A stretch of DNA of 64,000 nt from Posidonia oceanica (Eukaryota; Streptophyta; Magnoliopsida; Alismatales; Posidoniaceae), in contig JAZBRS010000049.1 in assembly GCA_037176725.1 (NCBI GenBank), forward strand, positions 16,696,001 through 16,760,000. The letters are read 5' to 3'. Positions 53,543 through 64,000 of this stretch are shown here, in pieces (the stretch's first letter is position 1; every line of letters begins with the position of its first letter). The translations under genes were made by a program, and so were the position numbers. The notes under the pieces were generated by a model. That model was given only the letters and a program-made list of their open reading frames with translations, was not told where the DNA came from and searched no databases.

Positions 53543-56500
53543 ACTTGTGAAGTTAGCGAGGTTCCGCGGTATGATCATTCGTTGATTCTTCGTTTGCGGG
53601 CGTTTGCCTTCATCAGTGTGAGGGTCGTATCCTAGACCCTCGTTGTCTCTTCGTTCTTCCGCCGTGATGGGTTCGGCGATTCCCTGGCCGTATCGCCCGA
53701 GCGGCGTCCCCTTGACGTAGCCCCACCTGTGACAGACGTTCTCGACCATCCGGAAAGGGTTATTGTGAACGGCTAAGGAGTTGACACGTTCAAGATCTGG
53801 TAAAAAGTTAACCGACTCACACCGATTAACGCGGTATAAAGCATTCGAGAGTTCTGGGTCAAAGGGGATAGTCCGCGAAGAGACAGAGGAAATCGCTTTG
53901 ATCCGCTCCTTCTCAAAATTCTCTGCCATGACAACGATGACATCGTCACCTCGGCGGAACTTGATCATGCGATGGAGGGTCGAGGGGATAACCTGATGCT
54001 TGTGGAGCCAAGGGCGCCCAAGCAGAAAGTTGAAATTAGGCTCCAAGTCGACGACGTAGAATTCCACATCGAATGTGACCGGACCGATGATAAGGGGAAT
54101 AATCAGAATCCCTAGAGCGTCATGGTGGGTATTATCAAAAGCTGTCATTCCCTTTACAACCGGAGTAATGTCCTCGGCCTTGAATCCGAGCTTAGTTGCC
54201 GTTCGCAAGGAACAGACGTTAAGGCCTGACCCATTATCGACCAGCACAAGGGGAATGCGAAAGTTCTTGAATTGTACCGTGACGAACAAGGGTTGGTTAT
54301 GATTAATCCCCGCCGGAGGCAACTCATCACTCGTGAAAGTGATGACTTGGGGTTCTGCGATCATTCCAACCATGCTTTCCAAGGTGGCAGGTTCTATGGT
54401 TTGGGACACACGGGCGGCTTGGAACACGCGAAGGAAAGCCTCGCGATGTTCGGCAGAAGTGTGTATCAGGTCCCAAATGGATATGTCGGCTTTAACCTTT
54501 TTGAGTTGGGAAGTAATGTCGGCCTTGGGCTGGCACTTCTTGGTGGTAGGGAGTGTGGCTTTAGGGACAGGTTCAGCTATGGCGGATTCAAGAGGTTGGC
54601 CTGGAGGTGGTAGGGTTGTAGGCTGGACTAAGGGAAGAGGTGTTGCCGATTCTAGATGACTAGGTCTAGCCACTGGTGCTGGGGGTTTGTAGACCCTTCC
54701 CGATCATGTCAGCTCCGCACACATTTCTGTGGCGTAGCTGTAAGGTATGCGATGGGTATCCCAGGTTAGGTTAACAACCCCGGGAGCACGTGCAGCGAGC
54801 ACGAGAGGGGCTACAGGGGTGCCTATTGGTTGAGGAAGGCATGGATGAGAAGATTGCTGGGAAGGCAAACGGGGTGGGGATTGAAGTCTTGCTAATAGGT
54901 GCACAGGAGACCCTGGCTGGGGTCTGGCTAGGAGATGTATTGGGGATACTGGCTGCGGGTTACCTAGCAGGTGTACTGGGGCTTGGGCCCGGGAAAGTAT
55001 GGTGGTTGGTGCAGAAGAACGCTCCGGCCTGGTGCGCGGTCGGATCATATGAACGCCCGACTCGGAATCGACGACAACTGCAAGATAAAGAGAGACTGGA
55101 AAGGGAGTAGAAAAATCATGGATAAGCTCGGAAGGATCTACCACAGATGTAGGAGATCCAGAAGGAAACAAGGAGTGGATTCCTGAGGTCCCTGCGCCTC
55201 CTGAATAGGAGTGCTCTGGCAGGGGCCGGCGAACAATATTAGCTGGGGTAGATGCTGATGCAGATGCATGAGATGGTGTAGAAGTGGACGCCTCGTGCGT
55301 GTCGATCACAATCGTTCCCGATTCGATCAAATCATGGATAGCGTTCTAGAGAGTGAAGCAATTATCAGTCGAATGCCCGACGCTTCGATGAAAATCGCAG
55401 AAAAGGTTCGCCTTAAACCAATGCGGTAGTGGGTTTGGTGGCGGGAACACCTCCAGAAACTTCAGGAGCGACGCAACCTTCGGGAGGACGGCGGTGAGCG
55501 ATTCCACCAGTGGGGCGAACTTCCGCTTCTCAACGGGTGGCCGTCTCGGCCTCTGGAATTGTCCTTGCTGAACCGATGCGGCAGGATAGACCGGTCGAGC
55601 AGTGGTAGTGATTTGTGGTGTGGGGTGTGTCCTAGGTGTAGGTGCGTAATAGATCTGAGGAGGGGCAGGCCGGGACGCCAGAGGAACAGGCGCAGCAGGG
55701 GAGTCGACGTACGCAATAACGGGCTTCGACGGATCCTTTCTCTTGGGACGATTGTTGTTGATACCGTTGTTGTTGTTGATGGCGCTGCTGCTGCTACTGT
55801 TACTGGTGGCGGGGGCCTGCCTGGCAAGCACAGAGAGTGCGGGGAAGTTGCCACTCCGCAACGAACTCTCTACGCGAGTGCCAGCTCGGATCAATGCAGT
55901 GAAGGTTGTGACAGGTTGGATGCTAAGCAAAGCTCCAGTGGACGGCTGTGCCCCTTTTATAATTATCTCGATAGACTCCTCGTCAGAGGGCCTATCTCGA
56001 ACTTGAGAGGCAAGGGCACGCCAGCGGCCGACGTACTCCCCGAACGGCTCGCCCGGATTCTGCTTGGTTGCGATGAGGTCTGCGTGCTTTGGGACTAGAT
56101 CGAGGTTGAAGGAATACTGTTCCAAGAATGCCTGGCTTAGGTCGTTCCATGTCCTAATTGTAGCCATATCAAGCGAGGTGAACCACTTGAGAGCTAGACC
56201 GGACAAACTCTTTTGGAACAGGCGGATCAGCAACCTCTCGTCAGCCTGGAGCTGGGCGAGATCACCGCAGTACGCCTTCAGATGGGCTATGGGGCAGCCC
56301 CTACCATCATACTTCTCAAAGTCCGAGATTTTGAACTTCGGAGGGAGTACAGCCTCTGGGAAACAGCAGAGGTCTCGGAACTGGTAGGTCTGGTGGTCCG
56401 TGCCCTGCACTAGACGCAGTGCTTTCTCCAGAACATCCATCCTGTTATTGATGGGGTCTGGAATGGTTGCCACAGGTGATGGGGCAGTGGGGGCAGGGAC

Positions 56501-57403
56501 TACGTATGCCGATTGGGTCGCACCGAGGTGCTCCTCCGGATCTACCATCACATCGCCTGGTGACGCAAGGTGATGGCCGGCATACCCGTGCTGTGGTGGA
56601 GTGCAAGGGGGGATGCATGTGGAATTCTGAACCTGATGCAAAGGGGGAGGATAGATGGTATGCTGTGCGGTGGGTGCAGAATGCTAGAGCAACAGCGGCC
56701 GCACCGGTGCAATGCCGGGGGGCGGGCCTACGAGATACTGTGCTCCCACCAGTCCGAATGACTGGCCACCAGGTGGTGGAGGTGCATGCTGTGTGTGGTG
56801 AGGTGTAGATGCAAGAGGCGAGATACGTGCCCCCATCGCCGGAACTGTGAGCAGTTGAGACGACGGTCTAGGCGGAAGTGTAGAGTGCAATGCATGATGT
56901 GCGAGAGCAGGCCGCACAGGAACCTTAGGACCAACAGGAAGGGAAGAAGGGCGGACTGATAGAGCCATACCCTGCAGCCGCTGGATAGTGTCCATCAGAT
57001 GCTGGTATTGTTCTTCAGGTGTCCCGTCGGTGGGAACACTGAATTGCAGTACCAGCGAGGGGCCAGAGCCAAGAGATCTGGACTGTCCGGGAGATTGGAG
57101 TCCTAGGGCGAGAGTCGCCGCAGCAGCAGAAGGGGTGTCAAAAGCGACAAATCCTTGAGAAGGTGGGGTCAGAGGCGCCTCCGGAACACGAGAAGTGGCC
57201 ATCAAGATGGACTCGGCGATCGGATCAGGAGGAGCGAGCGTCTGCCATTGTCCCACAGCAAACTGGGGTGCCCCAGACGACAGAGGAGGAAATCCTGGCG
57301 TCATAGGGGGCACAGAGGGGTTAGAAACGGGAGTCGGAAGGGCCGGAACTGAAACCACCTCCAAGGCAAGAGTAAGGGGGGGTTTGACAGTGCGCTGGGC
57401 CAT
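53538..57403 (-). pseudogene. gag: Decayed gag and protease segment of B
   Basis: Begins at the same MAQ start as C's gag and stays in one frame to the C insertion, but carries stops TAG (56684-56686), TAG (55346-55348, replacing an Arg after the zinc-knuckle-like motif) and TGA (54704-54706, replacing an Arg codon). The gag core and zinc-knuckle-like motif are recognisable, and the protease keeps D-N-G-S. It closely resembles A in the protease region (for example SMVGMIAEPQVITF), supporting an A/B subfamily. The reading continues at 27071 on the far side of C. Confidence 0.92.
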
Positions 57404-58722
57404 TGCTGACCGAGAGCGAGTCAAAATGGGGCTGCGACAAGAGGAAAAAGGACGAGCTCTACGAGGAGCTATGCTCGCGAAGGCGAGTAGCTCAGAAGGA
57501 AATGGTCGAGCACAGGTGTCTCAGTAGGGGTGTCAGCAAGGGGGGAACCCGAGCTCCAGCTAAGGAGATCGCTTACTGAACTCTGTTAAAGACACAAAGA
57601 GAGACTGGGATTAGGAACAAAAAAGAAATGCAAATGCACTAAGTCATGGCATGAATGACATGTATGCTCTCTAGCATGCTCTCTCTCACCAATCTAGTGT
57701 TTCCTAGCAGGTAGTCTACTCCGGATATCCACAAGTGTACGGGTCACCGACTTAGGTCAGAAAAGTAGGTCCCCTGTCTAACTCCCGGCCCAAAGCTCAG
57801 GTAATAACAGGGTGGTGCGTTGGTGGCCTCAACCTCGCCTAAGCGTAGGAAGTACCCTCCACTAGCACCAACACGACCCCTGACAAGGGGGGACAGACCG
57901 ACCGACTCACACCATGCCAAAGCATCGGAGTGAGAGACCGGAACCATCCTTCGCAGACTGATAGGTGGACTCAGATGAGAAGATGCATGCCCTATATGAT
58001 GCTTCATGCAAATGATTAAAGTCTTTTATCTTGCGTATTTTATTAACTCCAGGAGGGTGCAAGTGTGTTGATGGCTCTAGTTAACCCTAGACCTTATTTT
58101 TACTTGCTATTTTTAATTAACCATAGGAAAAACAATCAGTCTCTACTATCCTAGGCATGGCATGTGCAAAAGGGAAGAAAATCAACCAAACATGGCAAGC
58201 AACAACATACAACAGAGTAAAAGGCAAGCGCATGGCATGTGCGAGTGTTTGTGAGCATGATAGTGAAGGGAAAGCATTCATCATGTCAAAAGGCATATAT
58301 ACAGAGCATGTGCGTGTGTAGTGACATAGCAAATGTGTAGAAGAAAGCATTCATCATTCAAAAAGCATGCATTGTTGCCAAACAAGTATGTAGACATGCA
58401 TTGTACAGGAAATAAAGTAGTAACAAGTAAGCAGGATAAAGAAAGTAAAGACAGGTAAGCTGTAAAGCAAATAAGAGTAGAAGCAAGGAAATAGACAAGT
58501 AAACAAGCAAGTTAGACAAAGCAGAGCAAGACAAAGCAAAACCAAGGCAAAAGCAGCCGAGGGGGTGCAAAACCTAAGCCAAGTAACCACGAGGCGACTT
58601 GCTAGGAGTTTGCACAGAAAAACGAGCAAAACAGGCAAAGGAAACACAAAGGCGAACAAAGAAGGCAAATCCCAAACAGAATGCGAGCGAGCCAAAGCCA
58701 AAGCGAAAGCCGGAGTCTAGTA
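57404..58722 (-). other. Leader of element B
   Basis: About 1.3 kb without a supported ORF. Conserved with C's leader, especially 57710-57980; the portion next to the primer site aligns with C and D. Confidence 0.75.
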
Positions 58723-58740
58723 TCCCCAGCGGAGTCGCCA
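58723..58740 (-). promoter_or_regulatory. Primer binding site of B
   Basis: TGGCGACTCCGCTGGGGA on the minus strand, one base from the LTR, identical to D. It fits a tRNA-Arg 3' end. Confidence 0.85.
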
Positions 58741-59429
58741 CTGTAGTAATCCCGGTGTTCAGATCGTCCATGCACATTGCCAAAGCTCATGTGCACCGAT
58801 CAGAATCAGGTTCACTATTAGCGGCTATGTCCGAGAAGGAAGACTTAACTCGAAAACATTTAAAAAAGGAAAAAAGAGGGAAGAAAAGAAGGAGATAAGA
58901 CAAATACGGAGTCGCCACCAAGTCTATTAGATCGGGAGACAAGGAAAATCGGCGAAATGCGTGAATAATCACACAAAACCAAGCAAAAGGTGCAATGCAA
59001 GGCAATGCAGAAGAAATGAGATGCAAATGAATGCAAATGATGTGAGTCGTGCTTAGGACAAGGGCGATATGGTCATTGTGGGCCAAGAGAGAGGGCAAGG
59101 ACTCCTGTTACGTGCGGGGAAGGTGTTAGGCACCCCCGACACGCCCGAGAATCGGTCTTTCTAGACTTACGCTCCCATACGCAGGGAAATGCAGACTTTG
59201 AATGCCTAAGTGCCAATGAATGCCTATCTGGATGTTCAAAGGTGTGCTCTAAGTGAGGGAAAGCAATGCAAGAAAGTAAACGTGCAATCTAAGCGCTCAG
59301 CAACGCTGTTTGTGTTCCGAACCGGGCTAAACCTGGCTCGTGAGAACTCCAGGCAGTAAGCATCACCGCCCTATATGCAAATGCAGGCGATAAAACAAAA
59401 CAGCGGTGAAAACAGGTAATGCGGGCGTC

Positions 59430-60175
59430 ATGCAAGAGAAAACAACGCAAAACACGCAAAACGGTGCGAGAAACGAAGCAAGAACGCAAAACGATGCAAG
59501 AGACGAAGTCGATACGCAAAACGATGTGAGAAACGAAGCAAGAGCGTAAAACTATGTGAGAAACAAGACAAGGACATAAAACAGCACGAAAAACAAAGTC
59601 GGCATGCGGAACGGTGCGAAAAAAAAGCGAGGTACGCAAAACGGTGTAAGAAACAGGCGGGGCACGCAAAACGATGCAAGAGACGGGCGAGGCAAGCAAA
59701 ACGATGCAAGAAAACGAAACGGCATGCAAAACAGTGCAAGAAAACAAGGCGGCACGTAAAACGGTGCGAGAAAAACAAAACGGCACGCAAAACGGTGCAG
59801 GAAAGCAAAACGGCACGCAAAAAGGTGCAGGAAAGCAAAACGGCACGCAAAACGGTGCAACGGAACAAAGCGGCACGCAAAACGGTGCGAGAAAACGAAG
59901 CGGCATGCAAACGGTGCAAGAAAACAGAGTGGCACGTAAAACGGTGCAAGGAAACAAGGCGGCACGCAAAACGGTGCGAGAAAACGAAGCGGTATGCAAA
60001 ACGGTGCAACGGAACAAAGCGGCACGCAAAACGGTGCAAGAAAACGAAGCGGCACTCAAAACGGTGCGAGAAAACGGAACGGCACGCAAAACGGTGCGAG
60101 AAAACAGAGCGGCATGCAAAACGGTGCGAGAAAACAAAGCGGCACGCAAAACGGTGCGAGGAACAGGGCGAAAAA
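59430..60175 (-). repeat. 30-bp monomer array (B LTR)
   Basis: About 25 monomers, most of them close to AAAACGGTGCGAGAAAACGA plus AGCGGCACGC on the plus strand. The array is more homogeneous than in A, with a single monomer type dominating at about 59720-60160. The apparent long ORFs here are products of the 30-bp period. Confidence 0.9.
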
Positions 60176-61396
60176 GAGCGCGCGAAAACCATGCAATGCA
60201 GATGATAAGCAAAAGATGCTGCCGAAGTTCAAGAGGACTTACCTTGGAACCTGAAGCCTGATCTGAAATCTGATTGGTCCATGCTGAAGAGCGCTCCGCC
60301 GGGGTCGTCCTGGCAGCTTACTTGAGAAGATCCAACGGCCGGATCTGAAGATATCTAGACTTCAAGGCAGGAGGCCAGAACAGGGGAGAAGATAAGATCT
60401 AAGTGTAAAAGGGACCTAAGGGGTGTGCAAAACAGGTCCTCCCATATTCAGGGGAGCTAGACGTACTTAAGTGTGTGCAAGGGATGCCGGATGCAAGGAT
60501 GCAATGCGTGCAGAATGCAAGAAGAGACTTAGGGATGACTTTTTAGAAAAAAGGGGACTTATATGCAAGTTTGAAAAAGATGGGGGTTTGAATGCAATTT
60601 TACAGAGTGCAGGGTTCAAAATGCAAATTTTCACGGTGGCCATGCATCAGGACAGGCTTTGAAATTGGATGGTAAGTCGACATGCAATTTTGAAATCAAC
60701 AGGGTTTAAAATGCAAATTTTCCAGCAAAACAGGAGTCTGAGTGGTCTGGAATGCAAATAGGGGCCTATATGTAATTTTTCAAACATGCAAGGGGCAAAA
60801 ATGCAATTTTATAAGCAAACTATGCATTTAAACACATACTGTGAGCATTCAGAGGACCTATATGCAATTTTCAAATCATGCAGGGTAAAAAGTGCAATTT
60901 TATAAGCAAAATATGCATTTAAATGACCAACAGAGGACCTAAATGCAATTTGTAGATCATGCAGGGTCAAAAATGCAATTTTATAAGCAAACTATGCATT
61001 TAAATGCATGCTGTGGATCATGAAGGACCTATATGCAAAAATCAGATACTGTGAGGGAAGACAATGCAATGCAGTAAGAAAAATAGATAAATAAAACCTA
61101 AGTTAACAGATCAGAGGATTAAGTTGCAAATCAGAAAACTAATAAGGACTAGAAATGCAATACATCAAGGTAAAATATGTGCATTTAAATCAGATTAACT
61201 ACTGAAGGACTAACATGCAATTAACTGTTTGTTTGGATTTTTCATGCAATTTTATAAGATTAACATACGAAATTAAATGGATTTTAAACAGAGGCAGGAC
61301 CTGAATGTAATAAACTAAAAACTGAAACCGAAAATGCAATTTAACAACAAAATATCTTAGTAAATGGAAAATAAATGCACGGTAATTCTACAGACC

Positions 61397-61431
61397 GACG
61401 GCCACTGTAGCAGTTGCTACCAGCGGCCGTC
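61397..61431 (-). other. Mid-LTR hairpin (B)
   Basis: GACGGCC pairs with GGCCGTC, then CTG/CAG and TAGC/GCTA close an AGTT loop (plus strand). Same size as in A (35 nt), but the second pair of the stem is A-T where A has T-A. Confidence 0.75.
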
Positions 61432-64000
61432 GAGGGAGGAGGAGGGGCGTCGGAGGCGTGCTGACCAGCAGGCGATGCTCTCCGGAGGTAGGCGAAGACC
61501 TGGGTGGCGTCGGTGGCTCGTGACACTGTCAGTAGATGGCCGGAGAAGACGACGGAGCCCGCAGGACTGCTTGGAGGGAGACCGGACGAAAACGGCGACG
61601 AGAGATCGATCTGAAGGCATCAGCGTGTTCCTGGAGTCCGTGCGGTCCTCAGGCGACGCTCAGAAGTGAGTTCTGCTGGCTGGTGCGACGGGACAGAGGC
61701 GGAGCTCGGCGGAGAAGAAAGGAGACGGCGGCGTTGACTATCCGCGATAGGGACCAGAAACCTACTCTAAGGGGCTAGGAAGCATGCAGGAGAGAAAACT
61801 AAGCTAAGGGAAGAGAGGGGTACCTGTTCTAGTGTCCGGATCGTTCCCCCGACGTCGGCTGTCTCAGCAGAGGACGGCGAGCTTGGACTGGCAGCTGCGG
61901 GTGTTTCCGGTGGCTTGCGAAGGCTTGGATCCACTCCACGCGTTGCTCTAGAGCTCGCTGGATGATCGGATGTAGGTTCTGCAGACCGGCGCGAGAAATG
62001 GGTGTTTTGGGTTCACAGAGGCTGCCGGAGGTGGGGGGAGGTGTCTGCTGCTCTTCGGACCGATTGGAGGGTACCGGCGAGCTTCTGGATGAAGGGTGAA
62101 GGGTTCTGGATGTTAGGAATGGGCAGTGGAGGCTTGGAGAAGGAGATTGCAGCTGGGTGGATTTCTGGACAGAAGATGGGTTAAGTGTTTGCTGTGGATG
62201 ATATGGTCTGTGGTGGTGATGAAGGCTGAAGGCTTGATGTTTTGAGAAGGTGGTGTTCCAGTGAGTTACAGGCCGGAGTTTGGGGAGGTTTAGTGTGCTG
62301 TGGTGCGGGGAATTCTAGAGTGGAGGGTGTTGGGTTCTGTGGGTGTTTTCAGAGAGGTACCGGGTGACTTCTGGACTGGTTTCGACTGTGGGATGAAGGG
62401 AAGGAATGCTGGAGGTTTGGGTGAGATTGGGGAGCGAATTGGGAGTGATTTTGGAAGGTGTTTGGGGTCTGGTTTCCGTCGGACCAAAGGGGAGGAAATT
62501 CTGGTTTTCTCCGGAGGAACTGGGGAGGATTCTCTCTACTCTCTCAGGCTGGGGGAGTGCAAGGAAAAAAGTCGTGCTCTGGGTGAATCAAAAGTGGAGT
62601 TTTGGATGGTCTGGGTGCTGGCTCTTGATCCTCTTCCACTGCCGGATCTCTAGTTGCCATTAATGGCTCGGAGAGGGCGTGGCAGAGGGCTTGGCAGGTG
62701 CACGGGCAGAGAGCGGCGCACGCCGGTCCGGCCTGAGCAGGAGGCGTGCAAGGCGCAAGGACGGTCAGGCCGGCGTCGTGCTGTCGGCAGCAGAAGCAGG
62801 TTGCAGAAGGAGAAAAAGCAAACAGAGAAGGCGGGAGAAGAACAAGGAAGGAGGAGAAGGGGTGGAAGCGGCCGTGGGCCGGGCCTATGCGGGAAAAGAA
62901 AAAAAAAAGAAAAAAAGAAAGGGAGGAGGAAAGGGCCGGTGGACTGGACCAAAGAGAAAAGGAAAAAAAGAAAGGAAGGGAAGAAAGAAACGAGGGAGAG
63001 AAAGGAGAAAAATAAATAAAAATAATAATAATAATAATAATAATAAGATAAAATACAATAAAAATGGGAAAGGTTTTTTAGAGTGGTTGTGTTTTAAGTT
63101 GGAACTTTGATTAAGTTTTTAATAACTGTTTTCGATTAGTTAATTAGGTTTGAAGGGATTTTAGTTTTGATTAGGGTTTTTGGAATTTTGTTTATTTTGA
63201 TTTGTTTTTTACTTTGATTAAATATTTGTTAAGTCTTTTAAGTTTTTTTCTAATTATGTTTTCCCTGTTAAGTACCTGGGATGTTAATTAGGATTTTTTT
63301 AAAGTTTGTTTCAGACTAATTAGAGTTGGTTTTGTATTTTGGATTTTGGTCCTCTTTTCTTGCTTAAGTCTTTTGGGTTTGCTTTTGATTTTTGTTTGTT
63401 AGGTTCTTTTAATTAACTTCTTTTTTTTTGTTAGGTCTTCTTGTTAGATTTTTAGTTAGGTGTTTTTGGATCATTTTCCCTCTTTTTTTTTATTTGGTTT
63501 TTGTGTTCTTCCTCTTATATTTGTTAGGTTTCTTCTTTTTTCTTAATTAGTTGCCTTGGCATTTTTTAATTGTTTTCTTTTCTTTTTAGGAATTGTTTTC
63601 GATTGTTTTTTAGTAAGGTTCTTATTTTGACTTGTTTTGATTGCCTTTTGGTTTCTTTTCTTGATTTTATAGCATTTTCTTTTGGTTGGTTCCGCATTTT
63701 TTAGTTGCATTCTTGGTTTCCCTTTTTTAGTTGGATTTAGTTAGGCTTTTGTTTTTAATTATTTGGTTGGTTTTTTAATTATTTATTTTTAGGATTTTGA
63801 CTTGTTTCTCTTTTGTTTTAGAGTTTTAAAGGTTTTCAAAGGTTTTTTAAAGGTTTAGTAAGAGAAGAGAAGAGGAAATTAGAAAGGAGAGGGAAAGGGA
63901 GAAATGGAGGAATAAATAGGAAAGAGAGGAGTTGAAGGAAAGTAATTTTTTGAAAATCAAAAAAAATGGTAAAAATAAGATAAAAATAGGAATAAGATTG

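Larger units (their letters stand above)
24167..64000 (-). mobile_element. Element B: host element of the nest, interrupted by C and cut by D
   Basis: B is represented by two blocks on the minus strand: 53538-64000 (5' LTR, leader, gag, protease) and 24167-27076 (linker, RT, start of RNase H). Element C separates them. Protein reading resumes across the C insertion at the same alanine-glycine codons, which proves the two blocks were contiguous. The 3' part of B lies beyond D, outside the window. Confidence 0.92.
58742..64000 (-). repeat. 5' LTR of B, partial (cut by window end)
   Basis: 5259 bp of an LTR expected to be about 5.8-6.1 kb. The LTR end includes the 44-bp segment shared with A. 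Monomer array at about 59430-60175, TATA-like site near 59370, TGCAT quasi-repeats at about 60530-61340, GC-rich block at about 61390-62900, AT-rich block from about 63000. A pure AAT microsatellite lies at about 63019-63046. Confidence 0.92.

Overview
The window is plant nuclear DNA made entirely of nested long terminal repeat (LTR) retrotransposons; I found no host gene. All copies belong to one Ty3/gypsy family of the Tat/Ogre type. The evidence is: gag and pol in one polyprotein, a D-N-G-S protease motif, two RNase H domains (the second of the type seen in Tat elements), an HHCC integrase after RNase H, a primer binding site matching a tRNA-Arg 3' end, and LTRs of about 5.8-6.1 kb. An angiosperm is the natural host; the sequence does not let me name a species.

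Four copies are layered. B (minus strand) is the oldest and forms the backbone: its 5' LTR runs from 58742 past the right edge, followed leftwards by its 5' leader and a decayed gag-pol. C (minus strand, 27077-53537, about 26.5 kb) is a complete element inserted into B's gag-pol between protease and reverse transcriptase, with a perfect 5-bp target duplication CCCGC. D (minus strand) is inserted in B's pol at 24166; only its 5' LTR, primer site and part of its leader are in view. A (plus strand) is inserted in D's leader; its gag-pol, second ORF and 3' LTR occupy 1-17794, and its 5' part lies left of the window.

The shared internal order is: 5' LTR, primer site, leader of about 1.3 kb, gag, protease, long low-complexity linker, RT, RNase H, archaeal-type RNase H, integrase, spacer, a separate sense-strand 400-aa ORF with a plant-mobile-domain-like fold, a 2-2.7 kb repeat-rich 3' region, polypurine tract, 3' LTR. 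In A the visible polyprotein and the 400-aa ORF are both open, so A may be autonomous. C keeps the 400-aa ORF and gag but has four nonsense codons, a frameshift and an altered protease motif. B is heavily mutated and twice interrupted.

The most unusual content is structured non-coding sequence. The 3' region carries arrays of very short inverted repeats whose two arms change together. A conserved hairpin encloses the polypurine tract and the first bases of the 3' LTR. Each LTR has a mid-LTR hairpin with compensating base changes, and a CG-rich array of 30-bp monomers, organised differently in each copy, directly upstream of a conserved TATA-like site. All counts and alignments were made by eye.
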